From contig NC_008390.1 in the NCBI RefSeq assembly GCF_000203915.1, positions 3,492,546-3,556,545 on the forward strand: a DNA stretch of 64,000 nt. The letters are read 5' to 3'. Below are positions 27,573 to 36,371 of this stretch, in pieces. A model generated the notes under the pieces. The model had not been told where the DNA came from. It searched no databases and worked only from the letters and a program-made list of their open reading frames with translations. Every line of letters starts with the position of its first letter. Position 1 is the stretch's first letter. This DNA comes from Burkholderia ambifaria AMMD (GTDB lineage Bacteria > Pseudomonadota > Gammaproteobacteria > Burkholderiales > Burkholderiaceae). Position numbers and translations under genes: made by a program.

Positions 27573-30170
27573 ATGTCCAAAGCTCTGATCATTGCGGAAA
27601 AGCCTTCTGTCGCGAACGACATCGCGCGCGCTTTGGGCGGCTTTACCAAGCATGACGAATACTTCGAAAGCGACGAATTCGTCCTTTCGTCCGCGGTCGG
27701 CCACCTGCTGGAAATCGCCGCCCCGGAAGAGTACGAGGTCAAGCGCGGCAAATGGAGCTTCGCTCATCTGCCCGTCATCCCCCCGCATTTCGACCTCAAC
27801 CCGATTGCAAAAAGCGAATCGCGCCTGAAGGTCCTTACCAAGCTGATGAAGCGCAAGGACGTCGACCGCCTGATCAACGCATGTGACGCGGGGCGCGAGG
27901 GCGAACTGATTTTCCGCCTGATCGTGCAGCATGCGAAGGCGAAGCAGCCGGTCCAGCGCCTGTGGCTGCAGTCGATGACGCCGCAGGCGATTCGCGACGG
28001 TTTCGCGCACCTGCGCAGCGACACCGACATGCAACCGCTCGCCGACGCCGCACGCTGCCGCTCCGAAGCCGACTGGCTCGTCGGGATCAACGGCACCCGC
28101 GCGATGACCGCGTTCAACAGCAAGGGCGGCGGCTTCTTCCTGACGACCGTCGGCCGCGTTCAGACGCCAACGCTGTCGATCGTCGTCGAACGTGAAGAGA
28201 AAATCCGCCGCTTCGTCCCGCGGGACTACTGGGAAGTGAAGGCCGCGTTCGCCTGCGCGAACGGCTTCTACGAAGGCAAGTGGTACGACCCGAAATTCAA
28301 GCGGGACGAGTTCGATCCTGAAAGGCGCGACTCCCGCCTGTGGAGCCTGCCGGCCGCCGAAACCATCGTCGCCGCATGCCGCGACCAGGTCGGCACGGTA
28401 TCCGAGGAATCGAAGCCGTCGACCCAGCTGTCGCCGCTGCTGTTCGATCTGACGAGCCTGCAGCGCGAGGCGAACAGCCGCTTCGGCTTCTCCGCGAAGA
28501 ATACGCTCGGCCTCGCGCAGGCGCTGTATGAAAAGCACAAGGTGCTGACGTACCCGCGTACCGACGCGCGCGCGCTGCCGGAAGACTACATTTCGACGGT
28601 GCAGTCGACGCTCGAAATGCTCAAGGAGAGCCACAACTACCTGCCGCATGCGAAGCGGGTGCTGGACCAGGGCTGGGTGAAGCCGAACAAGCGGATCTTC
28701 GACAATTCGAAGATCAGCGACCACTTCGCCATCATCCCGACGCTGCAGGCGCCGAAGTCGCTGTCCGAGCCGGAGCAGAAGCTGTACGACATGGTCGTGA
28801 AGCGCTTCCTCGCGGTGTTCTTCCCGGCGGCCGAATTCCGTGTCACGACGCGGATCACCGAAGTCGCCGGTCATCACTTCAAGACCGAAGGCAAGGTGCT
28901 CGTCGAGCCGGGCTGGCTGCAGGTGTACGGCCGCGACGCCGAAGGCGCGGACGCGAACCTCGTGCCGGTGCAGAAGGACGAGAAGGTGAAGACGGACGAG
29001 ATCGCCGCCGTGGCGCTCGTGACCAAGCCGCCCGCACGCTACTCCGAAGCGACGCTGTTGTCGGCAATGGAAGGCGCGGGCAAGCTCGTCGAGGACGACG
29101 AGCTGCGCGAGGCGATGGCCGCGAAGGGCCTCGGCACGCCGGCAACGCGCGCGGCGATCATCGAAGGCCTACTGGGCGAAAAATATCTCGTCCGTGAAGG
29201 CCGCGAGCTGATCCCGACCGCGAAGGCATTCCAGCTGATGACGCTGCTGCGCGGGCTCGGCGTGAAGGAGCTGACCGCGCCCGAGCTCACCGGCGAATGG
29301 GAATACAAGCTGTCGCAGATGGAGCGCGGCAACCTCGGCCGCGATGCGTTCATGCAGGAAATCGCCCGCATGACGCAGCAGATCGTCAAGCGCGCGAAGG
29401 AATACGATTCCGACACGATCCCCGGCGATTACGCGACGCTCCAGACGCCGTGCCCGAACTGCGGCGGCCAGGTGAAGGAAAACTACCGCCGCTTCGCGTG
29501 CACGAAGTGCGAGTTCTCGATCTCGAAGATTCCGGGCAGCCGGCAGTTCGAGATCGCGGAAGTCGAGGAACTGCTGCAGCAGAAGACCATCGGTCCGCTG
29601 TCCGGTTTCCGCAGCAAGATGGGCCGTCCGTTCTCGGCGATCCTGAAGCTCTCGTTCGACGACGAAACGAAGAACTACAAGCTCGAGTTCGACTTCGGCC
29701 AGGACCAGGGCGGCGAGGAAGGCGAGGCGCCCGACTTCTCCGAGCAGGAACCGGTCGGCGCGTGCCCGAAATGCAACGGCCGCGTGTTCGAGCACGGGAT
29801 GAGCTATGTGTGCGAGCACTCGGTCGCGAATCCGAAGACCTGCGACTTCCGTTCGGGCAAGGTGATCCTGCAGCAGGAAATCACGCGCGACCAGATGGCC
29901 AAGCTGCTCGCCGACGGTCGCACGGATCTGATGCCGAACTTCAAGTCGTCGCGCACGGGCCGCAACTTCAAGGCGTTCCTCGTGAAGCAGCCGGACGGCA
30001 AGATCGGTTTCGAGTTCGAAAAGAAGGAGCCGAAGGCTGCCGCCGCGAAGAAGACGGCAAAATCGGCGACGAAGGATGCCGAAACCGTGACGGAAGGCGC
30101 CGACGAGAAACCGGCACCGGCCCGCAAGACCGCCGCCCGCAAGACGACGGCGCGCAAGACGGGCTCGTAA
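27573..30170 (+). CDS. topB: DNA topoisomerase III
   Basis: The 865-aa type IA topoisomerase has the Toprim N-domain (ALIIAEKPSVANDIARALGG; INACDAGREGELIFR with the metal-binding acidic residues). The active-site Tyr327 is in the YPRTD motif. After the 610-residue core come two Cys4 zinc-ribbon-like segments (CPNCGGQ near 626 and CPKCNGRV near 730) and a Lys/Ala-rich tail (KTAARKTTARKTGS) typical of Burkholderiales. TopB decatenates DNA at replication forks. A good promoter and a strong terminator make it a single-gene unit. Confidence 0.95.
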   Translation: MSKALIIAEKPSVANDIARALGGFTKHDEYFESDEFVLSSAVGHLLEIAAPEEYEVKRGKWSFAHLPVIPPHFDLNPIAKSESRLKVLTKLMKRKDVDRLINACDAGREGELIFRLIVQHAKAKQPVQRLWLQSMTPQAIRDGFAHLRSDTDMQPLADAARCRSEADWLVGINGTRAMTAFNSKGGGFFLTTVGRVQTPTLSIVVEREEKIRRFVPRDYWEVKAAFACANGFYEGKWYDPKFKRDEFDPERRDSRLWSLPAAETIVAACRDQVGTVSEESKPSTQLSPLLFDLTSLQREANSRFGFSAKNTLGLAQALYEKHKVLTYPRTDARALPEDYISTVQSTLEMLKESHNYLPHAKRVLDQGWVKPNKRIFDNSKISDHFAIIPTLQAPKSLSEPEQKLYDMVVKRFLAVFFPAAEFRVTTRITEVAGHHFKTEGKVLVEPGWLQVYGRDAEGADANLVPVQKDEKVKTDEIAAVALVTKPPARYSEATLLSAMEGAGKLVEDDELREAMAAKGLGTPATRAAIIEGLLGEKYLVREGRELIPTAKAFQLMTLLRGLGVKELTAPELTGEWEYKLSQMERGNLGRDAFMQEIARMTQQIVKRAKEYDSDTIPGDYATLQTPCPNCGGQVKENYRRFACTKCEFSISKIPGSRQFEIAEVEELLQQKTIGPLSGFRSKMGRPFSAILKLSFDDETKNYKLEFDFGQDQGGEEGEAPDFSEQEPVGACPKCNGRVFEHGMSYVCEHSVANPKTCDFRSGKVILQQEITRDQMAKLLADGRTDLMPNFKSSRTGRNFKAFLVKQPDGKIGFEFEKKEPKAAAAKKTAKSATKDAETVTEGADEKPAPARKTAARKTTARKTGS

Positions 30171-30234
30171 CGACCCCACCGCCGGGGGGCTCCCCCCGGC
30201 GCATTGCACGCCGGTCAGCCGGTCAAACGGCGAT

Positions 30235-30271
30235 AAAAAAACGCGGATCGATCGCTCGATCCGCGTTTTTT
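30235..30271. terminator. Bidirectional terminator between topB and the LysR gene
   Basis: An A6 run, a long perfect stem (ACGCGGATCGA with TCGATCCGCGT) and a T7 run give a symmetrical hairpin usable by converging topB (+) and the LysR gene (-). Confidence 0.93.
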
Positions 30272-30310
30272 CTTTGGCGCCGGCCGCGTCGGTGCGCGGC
30301 CGCCGCGCCG

Positions 30311-31360
30311 TTACAGCGGCGACGGCACCGCGACGCGCGGGCGCGCCGAGCGCGCGACGCGCGGCTGCAGGTTCGGGTCGGTCGATTCGGGCTGCTCGGC
30401 ACGCATCTCGACGCCGATCGGCGCCGGCATCGCACTCTGTGCGGCCCATTGTTCGCCAATCACCGCGTCGGTCGCGTGGCTGAAATATTCGACGAGGTGG
30501 TCGATGAACGTGCGCACCTTCGCGGGCAGATGGCGCCGGCTCGGGTATGCAATGTTGATCTCGACCTGCGGCAGCCGGAAATCCGGCAGCAACCGCACCA
30601 GCGCGCCGCGTGCGATGTCGCCGCCGATCAGGTAGCTCGGCAGGATCGCGACGCCCATCCCGAGCAGCGCGAACTGGCGCAGCATCGCGGTGTTGTTCGC
30701 GACGATCACGTTGGTCGGGCGCACGCGCACTTCGCCATCGGGCCCCGTGAACACACGCTCGTCGCCCCAGTATTCGGTCGGCAGGCTCAGCGCCGGGTGC
30801 TCGGCGAGTTGTTCCGGATGAGTCGGCACGCCATGCTTTTCCAGATAGCTCGGCGTCGCGCACACGGTCATGCAGCCCGTGGTCAGGCGCCGCGTGACGA
30901 TGCTCGCGCTGCGCATCTGGCGCGTGACGACGATGCCGACGTCGAAACCTTCCTCGACGAGATCGACCTGGCGGTCGACCAGCGTCAGATCCGGCACGAC
31001 TTTCGGGAAATTCTCCGTGTACGACTGCAGGACGGGGGCGAGGTTATGCAGGCCGAACACGACCGGCGCGACGATGCGCAACGTGCCGACCGGCTCGTGA
31101 TTGCGCGCGACGACCATCTGTTCGACATCCTCGAGCTCATCGAGAATCTGGCGCGCCCGCTCCAGATAGACCTGGCCCGACTCCGTCAGCGAAAGGCTGC
31201 GGGTGGTGCGGTTCAGCAACCGTGTGCCGAGGCGGCCCTCCAGATCGGCGACGTGACGCGTCGCGACCGCGTTGGAGATATCCATAGCACTCGCGGCCCG
31301 CGCGAAACTGCCGAGATCCGCAACCTTGACGAACACGCGCATCGACTGCAAATGATCCAT
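30311..31360 (-). CDS. LysR-family transcriptional regulator
   Basis: The 349-aa protein has the N-terminal winged helix-turn-helix (MDHLQSMRVFVKVADLGSFARAASAMDISNAVATRHVADLEGRLGTRLLNRTTRSLSLTESG) and a periplasmic-binding-like effector domain. The last 50 residues (ARSARPRVAVPSPL) exceed the family norm of about 300. It is divergent from the 2-hydroxyacid dehydrogenase at 31791 across a 430-bp region that contains LTTR-like dyads; it may regulate that gene, which is an inference from arrangement. Confidence 0.92.
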   Translation of the reverse strand: MDHLQSMRVFVKVADLGSFARAASAMDISNAVATRHVADLEGRLGTRLLNRTTRSLSLTESGQVYLERARQILDELEDVEQMVVARNHEPVGTLRIVAPVVFGLHNLAPVLQSYTENFPKVVPDLTLVDRQVDLVEEGFDVGIVVTRQMRSASIVTRRLTTGCMTVCATPSYLEKHGVPTHPEQLAEHPALSLPTEYWGDERVFTGPDGEVRVRPTNVIVANNTAMLRQFALLGMGVAILPSYLIGGDIARGALVRLLPDFRLPQVEINIAYPSRRHLPAKVRTFIDHLVEYFSHATDAVIGEQWAAQSAMPAPIGVEMRAEQPESTDPNLQPRVARSARPRVAVPSPL

Positions 31361-31381
31361 AAACGACTCCTGCCGCTGTTA

Positions 31382-31400
31382 CAACTTCAAAAAGTTGAAG
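31382..31400 (-). promoter_or_regulatory. Dyad near the LysR start
   Basis: Overlapping inverted repeats CAACTT-N4-AAGTTG (31382-31397) and CTTCAA-N4-TTGAAG (31385-31400) lie 22-40 bp before the LysR start codon. This is a typical spot for autoregulation. Confidence 0.45.
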
Positions 31401-31508
31401 CCTATGCGTAATTCTCCTACGACAACGGAAATGATGCAGAGTTGCTCAACAAGGTGGCCGTTGACGATAAAAATAGTCAAAAATCCTCACTCATCGCGAA
31501 CGGATGAT

Positions 31509-31537
31509 CCAATTATTCTGATCGAAGCAACAATTGG
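31509..31537. promoter_or_regulatory. LTTR-type operator candidate (T-N11-A)
   Basis: CCAATTATT (31509-31517) and AACAATTGG (31529-31537) pair at 8 of 9 positions around an 11-bp spacer. The edges give the T-N11-A pattern used by LysR proteins. It is about 150 bp upstream of the LysR gene and 250 bp upstream of the dehydrogenase. Confidence 0.5.
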
Positions 31538-31790
31538 GTGAACCTCGGCGGGTAAACGGTCGAATCAGAAAGGACGTATTTGGTGCGACACAACAGCGCA
31601 CCCCGGCTCCTGACACGGGAGCGGCGCCGCATCAGGCGGGCGCGATTGCGGCGGAGCGTAACAACCTGTTAAAAAGACACCACGACGGACACCGACGTAG
31701 CATCATGTCGGCCCCGGCCGGGCGGGACGGGTGCGCCACACGTGCGCCGCCGCCACCGCCGCCGCTTTCAACGCGCGACTCCCGCTGATC

Positions 31791-32804
31791 ATGAAAATTG
31801 CCATTCTCGACGACTACCAGGACGCCGTCCGCAAGCTGAACTGCTTCGAGATGCTCGCCGAGCACGACGTGAAGGTCTTCAACAACACGGTGCGCGGCCT
31901 GGGGCAGCTCGCGAGCCGTCTCGCGGAAGTCGAGGCGCTCGTGCTGATTCGCGAGCGCACGCCGATTTCGTCGCAACTGCTCGCCAAGCTGCCGAACCTG
32001 CGCATGATCAGCCAGACCGGCCGCATCTCGACCCACATCGACCTCGAAGCGTGTACCGACCGCGGCATCGCGGTGCTCGAAGGCACGGGTTCGCCAGTCG
32101 CGCCGGCCGAACTGACCTGGGCACTCGTGATGGCCGCCCAGCGCCGCATTCCGCAATACGTCGCAAACCTGAAGCAGGGTGCGTGGCAGCAGTCGGGCCT
32201 GAAGACGTCGGCCATGCCGCCGAACTTCGGCCTGGGCCAGGTGCTGCGCGGCCAGACGCTCGGCATCTGGGGCTACGGCAAGATCGGCCGGCTGGTCGCC
32301 GGCTATGGCAAGGCGTTCGGGATGAACGTGCTGATCTGGGGCCGCGAGCATTCACTCGAGGCCGCGCGCGCCGACGGCTACACGGCCGCCGAGAGCCGCG
32401 AAGCGCTGTTCGAGCAGAGCGACGTGCTGTCGCTGCACTTGCGCATGCACGACGACACGCGCGGGATCGTCAAGCAGGAAGACCTGATGCGGATGAAGCC
32501 GACGTCGCTGCTCGTCAACACGAGCCGCGCGGAGCTGCTCGAGGAAAACGCGCTCGTCAACGCGCTGTCGCACAACCGTCCGGGGATGGTCGCGATCGAC
32601 GTGTTCGAAAGCGAGCCGATCCTGCAAGGCTACAGCCTGCTGCGGATGGAAAACGTGATCTGCACGCCGCACATCGGCTACGTCGAACGCGAAAGCTACG
32701 AGCTCTATTTCAGCGCGGCTTTCCGGAACATCCTCGCGTTCGACCAGGGCGACATGTCGAGCGTGGTCAACCCGGAAGCACTGACGCCGCGCCGCGTGCG
32801 CTGA
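31791..32804 (+). CDS. D-2-hydroxyacid dehydrogenase
   Basis: The 337-aa protein has the NAD-binding GIWGYGKIGRLVAGYGKAFGM motif and the catalytic Arg (NTSRAELLE), Glu (VFESEP) and His (TPHIGYVE). It lacks an ACT domain, unlike many phosphoglycerate dehydrogenases, and is shorter. It reduces 2-oxoacids or oxidises D-2-hydroxyacids; substrate unknown. Start 31791 matches the family; upstream residues are low-complexity. It is divergent from the LysR gene. Confidence 0.93.
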   Translation: MKIAILDDYQDAVRKLNCFEMLAEHDVKVFNNTVRGLGQLASRLAEVEALVLIRERTPISSQLLAKLPNLRMISQTGRISTHIDLEACTDRGIAVLEGTGSPVAPAELTWALVMAAQRRIPQYVANLKQGAWQQSGLKTSAMPPNFGLGQVLRGQTLGIWGYGKIGRLVAGYGKAFGMNVLIWGREHSLEAARADGYTAAESREALFEQSDVLSLHLRMHDDTRGIVKQEDLMRMKPTSLLVNTSRAELLEENALVNALSHNRPGMVAIDVFESEPILQGYSLLRMENVICTPHIGYVERESYELYFSAAFRNILAFDQGDMSSVVNPEALTPRRVR

Positions 32805-32853
32805 CCGGCGCGGGCCGCGCCCGCCGCGCGGCCCCGGTTCTCCCTTCCCGCCT

Positions 32854-33720
32854 TCAGGCGGCCACGCGGCCGCCTGTCATCGCGTCGACGCGCGTGAGGA
32901 AATGCTCGCCGTCGCGCCGCCCGAGGTCGTACGCATGCCGCATCTGCGACGGACTCGTGTAATCCCAGCTCGAAATCGGCACCTTGCTCGACGGTTGTAC
33001 ATAGAGCCGCCGCTGCTCGCCGTGCGCGACCGTAAACATCTGCGGGCGCGGATACAGCCGCGTGACGAGCACCAGCACGTCGCCCGGCGACGGGTCGAGC
33101 GCGCCGACCGGCACGTTGTCGACCATGCCGCCGTCGAGCACCGGCCGGCCGCCGCGCCGCAGCACCGGCGTGAACGGTGGCGTGCACGACGACTGCAGGA
33201 TCAGGTCGGCGAGTTCGTCGACGCTCGTGCAGGCCTGCGCGCGCACGAATTCGGGCCGGAAGCCGAGCGTGCGCCCGAGCGTCGGGTGTAGCGTCTTGCG
33301 CACGTACTTTTCGATGTTGTACGCGACGAGGCCCGCGGCGACCGCGCTGCGCGCGCCGAGCCAGCGCGGCACGTGCGACACGCCGATGCGGATTTCCGGT
33401 GCGTCGGCGAGTTGCGCGAACGGCTCGCCGTAGATGTCGAGCAGCGCCTGGCGGTAGATCCGGTAATGCGGAAACACGGGCTCGCGCCCGAACAGGTTGC
33501 CCCAGTACGCGTTCTTGCGGTTGTGGCGCAGCGCGTCCTCGTAATAGCGCATCACCCACGCGGCGTCGCGCGTATACAACATGCAAGCGGTCGCCGCGCC
33601 GGCCGAAATGCCGGCGATCACGCGCGGGCGCAAGCCGAGCGCCGGCTGCGCGACGTCCCAGAAGCCGGCCTGCCACCAGCAGCGATTGCCACCTCCCGCG
33701 AAGACGATCTGGTCGAACAT
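32854..33720 (-). CDS. Patatin-like phospholipase
   Basis: The 288-aa protein has the patatin features: oxyanion-hole AGGGNR, nucleophile elbow GISAGA with Ser39 and the DGG motif (VLDGGMVDNVP) holding the catalytic Asp. No signal peptide is seen. Members hydrolyse acyl chains from lipids. It is 8 bp downstream of the thioesterase and probably cotranscribed. Confidence 0.9.
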   Translation of the reverse strand: MFDQIVFAGGGNRCWWQAGFWDVAQPALGLRPRVIAGISAGAATACMLYTRDAAWVMRYYEDALRHNRKNAYWGNLFGREPVFPHYRIYRQALLDIYGEPFAQLADAPEIRIGVSHVPRWLGARSAVAAGLVAYNIEKYVRKTLHPTLGRTLGFRPEFVRAQACTSVDELADLILQSSCTPPFTPVLRRGGRPVLDGGMVDNVPVGALDPSPGDVLVLVTRLYPRPQMFTVAHGEQRRLYVQPSSKVPISSWDYTSPSQMRHAYDLGRRDGEHFLTRVDAMTGGRVAA

Positions 33721-33728
33721 CGCGCCGC

Positions 33729-34133
33729 TCAGCTGACGAGCGCGTAGGTCGACGTCGCGTGAACGGCCATCTTGCCGTCCTCGTCGAACAGTTCGACTTC
33801 GCCGAATACCAGGTTGCGGCCCATCCGCAGCACGCGCGCGGTGACGAGCACGTCGCCCTTGCGCACCGGACGCATGAAGTTCGTGTTCAGCGATACGGTC
33901 GTCATCGGCCGGAATTCACCGAGCGAGACCGAGATCGCGACCACCATCGCGGTGTCGGCGGCGGCCGTGAACACCTGGCCGCAGATGATGCCGCCCGAAT
34001 GACGGAATTCGCCGGAAAACGGCAGACGCATCGTCACGCTGTCGTCGCCGATCGATACGGGGACCAGACCGAGCGAGCGGACCCACGGGGCCAGCAGGCG
34101 ATCCAGCAATTCGCGGACTGCGTTTTCGTCCAT
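33729..34133 (-). CDS. PaaI-family hot-dog thioesterase
   Basis: The 134-aa protein has the hot-dog thioesterase features: FRHSGGIICGQVFTAAADTAMVVAI with the central helix, then TTVSLNTNFMRPVRKGDVLVTARVLRMGRNLVFGEVELFDEDGKMAVHATSTYAL. Start 34133 (MDENAVREL) has GGA 10 bases upstream; the longer frame adds 13 residues. It probably cleaves acyl-CoA thioesters; substrate unknown. It sits next to the patatin, so a shared lipid role is possible. Confidence 0.9.
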   Translation of the reverse strand: MDENAVRELLDRLLAPWVRSLGLVPVSIGDDSVTMRLPFSGEFRHSGGIICGQVFTAAADTAMVVAISVSLGEFRPMTTVSLNTNFMRPVRKGDVLVTARVLRMGRNLVFGEVELFDEDGKMAVHATSTYALVS

Positions 34134-34282
34134 CTTCGAATGTCCAGAAAACGTTGCGCGACCGCCGCGCAACAGGTGTGGACGTCATCATACCGGGAGC
34201 GCGCCAACTGCGATCGCTCGCCGCCGCACGGACGGCCGCGGTCGAGGTGACGAAATATTTTCAGGAAATTCGCAGAAAGGTG

Positions 34283-34311
34283 TTGCAAAGACCGAAATAC
34301 CCGTGCATAAT
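34283..34311 (+). promoter_or_regulatory. tRNA-Lys promoter
   Basis: TTGCAA (34283-34288), a 17-bp spacer and CATAAT (34306-34311) form a near-consensus sigma70 promoter 13 bp before the tRNA. Confidence 0.8.
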
Positions 34312-34324
34312 CTTTCTTCTGTTG

Positions 34325-34400
34325 GGGGCGTTAGCTCAGTTGGTAGAGCAGCGGACTCTTAATCCGTAGGTCGAGTGTTCGAGTCACTCACGCCCCACCA
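34325..34400 (+). tRNA. tRNA-Lys (anticodon CTT)
   Basis: The 76-nt cloverleaf has a perfect 7-bp acceptor stem GGGGCGT/ACGCCCC, D-arm GCTCAGTTGGTAGAGC, anticodon loop CTCTTAA placing CTT at 34-36, T-loop TTCGAGT and an encoded CCA. Promoter and terminator flank it directly, so it is a single-gene unit. Confidence 0.97.
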
Positions 34401-34409
34401 GGAATTCCG

Positions 34410-34442
34410 AAGCCCGGTTAGCGAAAGCTAACCGGGCTTTTT
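34410..34442 (+). terminator. tRNA-Lys terminator
   Basis: A 13-bp perfect stem (34410-34422 with 34427-34439) closes a GAAA tetraloop and is followed by T5, 10 bp past the tRNA end. Confidence 0.95.
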
Positions 34443-34730
34443 CCATTTCCGGCGCCGCCCGGCTCTCCCGCAGCACGGCATGCGCATACATACATGCCCC
34501 GCTCCCGCGCTTTCCCGCTAGAATCATCCGACAAATATCACACAACCGGCCGGTGATCGCCGTATCGCCGCCGGCACTGAGAGAGCATGGGACGTCGAAC
34601 ATGGAATCATGTGAGCGAGACGCGACCATTCAGAGGCCATGGTCACGCCGATATCGGTGCGCACGTCGAGTCGCACCCTCCACCCGATCGCATCCGGATG
34701 CATCACACGACGCACGAAGCGAAGCCGGTC

Positions 34731-35636
34731 ATGCTGCGTAAGGACGCACTCGTCGCGTTCGCGCTCGGCATTGCGCTGCTCGTGGCCGCGGCCGCGCTCG
34801 CCGTCACCGCGGGCGGTGCGGCCGGCCATCTGGTCCGCGCGCCGGGCACGGTCGTGCGCATCGTGCAGGACAGCGACGCGATGCGTGCATATCGCCCGAT
34901 CGTCGCCTATCTCGCGAACGACGGCCGGCGCCGCGAAGTCGCCGGCAATACCGCGTCGATGGTGCCGGCTTACGACATCGGCGAAAGCGTCGACGTCCTG
35001 GTCGACCCCGACCATCCGAACCGTCCCGCGCTGATCGACGATTTCGCGCAACGCTGGTTTCCCGTCGCGGTGCCCGCCCTGCTCGCGCTCGCGTCGCTTG
35101 CGATCGGCAGCCTGTTGTACGTGAACGAGCGCCGCAGCCGGCAAGCCGACGCGTTTTCCGCACCGGCCGACCGCAAGACGATCCGGCGCCGCTGGAACAT
35201 CGCGATCGTGCTGATCCCGATCGCGATCGGCACCGGTTTCCTGGCCGGCGCCGGCGCTGTCGGGCTGCGCCAGTGGCAGATCGACCGCCATTACGCGCGC
35301 TCGACCGGCCATGTCGTCGAGATCGCCGAAACGGCCCACTCGCCGCCCGCCCGCACGTCGCTCTACTCGGTGAGCATCGCGTTCAAGACCGACAGCGGCC
35401 GCCAGGTCACGTTCGCGCAAGGCTCGGCGTCATCGAATCCCGGGCTGTACGAAGGCGAGATCGTCGACGTGCTGTACGACCCCGTCACGCCCGAGCGCGC
35501 GCTCGTCGACCGGTTCTGGGACCGGTGGGCGCTCACGGCGATCCTGTTCGCGATCGGCGCGCCGTTCCTGGTGGCAGGGTTGTTCATTGCCGGCACCCTA
35601 TGGCCCGATCATCGGCCGCACGAAATCCCCGAATGA
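34731..35636 (+). CDS. DUF3592 membrane protein
   Basis: The 301-aa protein has four membrane segments (about 8-30, 105-128, 153-175 and 270-292). Two soluble segments, GTVVRIVQDSDAMRAYRPIVAYLANDGRRRE...VDVLVDPDHPNRP and GHVVEIAETAHSPP...VSIAFKTDSGRQV...VDVLYDPVTPERA, are repeated DUF3592 beta domains. The function of the family is unknown. The start is uncertain: 34731 begins a natural membrane-anchor sequence, but in-frame ATGs at 34698 and 34587 are possible. Confidence 0.75.
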   Translation: MLRKDALVAFALGIALLVAAAALAVTAGGAAGHLVRAPGTVVRIVQDSDAMRAYRPIVAYLANDGRRREVAGNTASMVPAYDIGESVDVLVDPDHPNRPALIDDFAQRWFPVAVPALLALASLAIGSLLYVNERRSRQADAFSAPADRKTIRRRWNIAIVLIPIAIGTGFLAGAGAVGLRQWQIDRHYARSTGHVVEIAETAHSPPARTSLYSVSIAFKTDSGRQVTFAQGSASSNPGLYEGEIVDVLYDPVTPERALVDRFWDRWALTAILFAIGAPFLVAGLFIAGTLWPDHRPHEIPE

Positions 35637-35675
35637 CGCACGGCGAACCGGGGCCGCGACGCCGCTGCCCCCGCC

Positions 35676-36290
35676 TCACCGCTCCCTGAACGCCTCCACC
35701 TTCGCGCGGTTCCCGCACGTACGCATGTCGCACCAGCGTCGCCCGACGCCGCGGCCGCGATCGACGAAGAACCACGTACAGCGGCCGCACTGCCGCACGC
35801 GCGCGAAATCGTCACCGCGCAGCAGATGCTCGAACCCGAGCGCGGCCGCGTCGATCCAGCGCGACGCGGCGCGCGCATCGGGGCGCCACGCGAAGCGGCC
35901 GTCGACGGCCTCGAACGTGCTGCGCCCGATCGCATCGCGAATCGCCACGGCGAGCCGGTCCGCCGCTCGCGCGCCGGGGCTGCCGCCGTCGCCGGCCGTC
36001 AGGTACGCGAGCGCCGCATACGCATCCTCCCGAAAGCCGTGCAGCGCAGCCAGCTCGTCGGCGCCGTCCTGCCGAGGATGACGCAGGAACCGCGTCAGGT
36101 CGGCCGCCGCCAGCAACCCGGATTTCGCCGCCCACGCACGGACGGCCGGCCAGTCGGCGAGCTTGTCCTCGTCGCGCGTCTTGCCCGTGTCGGCCACCGT
36201 ATTCAGGAAGTCGAGCGCCGGATGGCCGCCGACGAAATCGGCCGCGCTCCATGCGTGCGCCTGTCGCGCAGGCTCGTATCGAGTAACCAT
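35676..36290 (-). CDS. ABATE-domain CGNR zinc-finger regulator
   Basis: The 204-aa protein has the N-terminal stress-associated domain (FVGGHPALDFLNTVADTG, WAAKSGLL) and a C-terminal zinc finger RQCGRCTWFFVDRGRGVGRRWCDMRTCGNRAKVEAF with the CGNR signature. Members are predicted DNA-binding regulators. It is divergent from the hydrolase at 36372 with an 81-bp intergenic region holding a palindrome, so it probably controls that gene. Confidence 0.9.
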   Translation of the reverse strand: MVTRYEPARQAHAWSAADFVGGHPALDFLNTVADTGKTRDEDKLADWPAVRAWAAKSGLLAAADLTRFLRHPRQDGADELAALHGFREDAYAALAYLTAGDGGSPGARAADRLAVAIRDAIGRSTFEAVDGRFAWRPDARAASRWIDAAALGFEHLLRGDDFARVRQCGRCTWFFVDRGRGVGRRWCDMRTCGNRAKVEAFRER

Positions 36291-36330
36291 TTATTTGCAC
36301 CTATCGGTTTCATATCCGGACGAACCGGCG

Positions 36331-36357
36331 TAACCTGTTAACCACCAATATAGGTTA
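36331..36357. promoter_or_regulatory. Operator candidate between CGNR and hydrolase genes
   Basis: TAACCT (36331-36336) is inverted as AGGTTA (36352-36357) across 15 bp, and a third TAACC copy lies at 36339-36343 next to GTTAAC. The element sits in the middle of the 81-bp divergent region. Confidence 0.5.
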
Positions 36358-36371
36358 GCACGGAGGTACCG

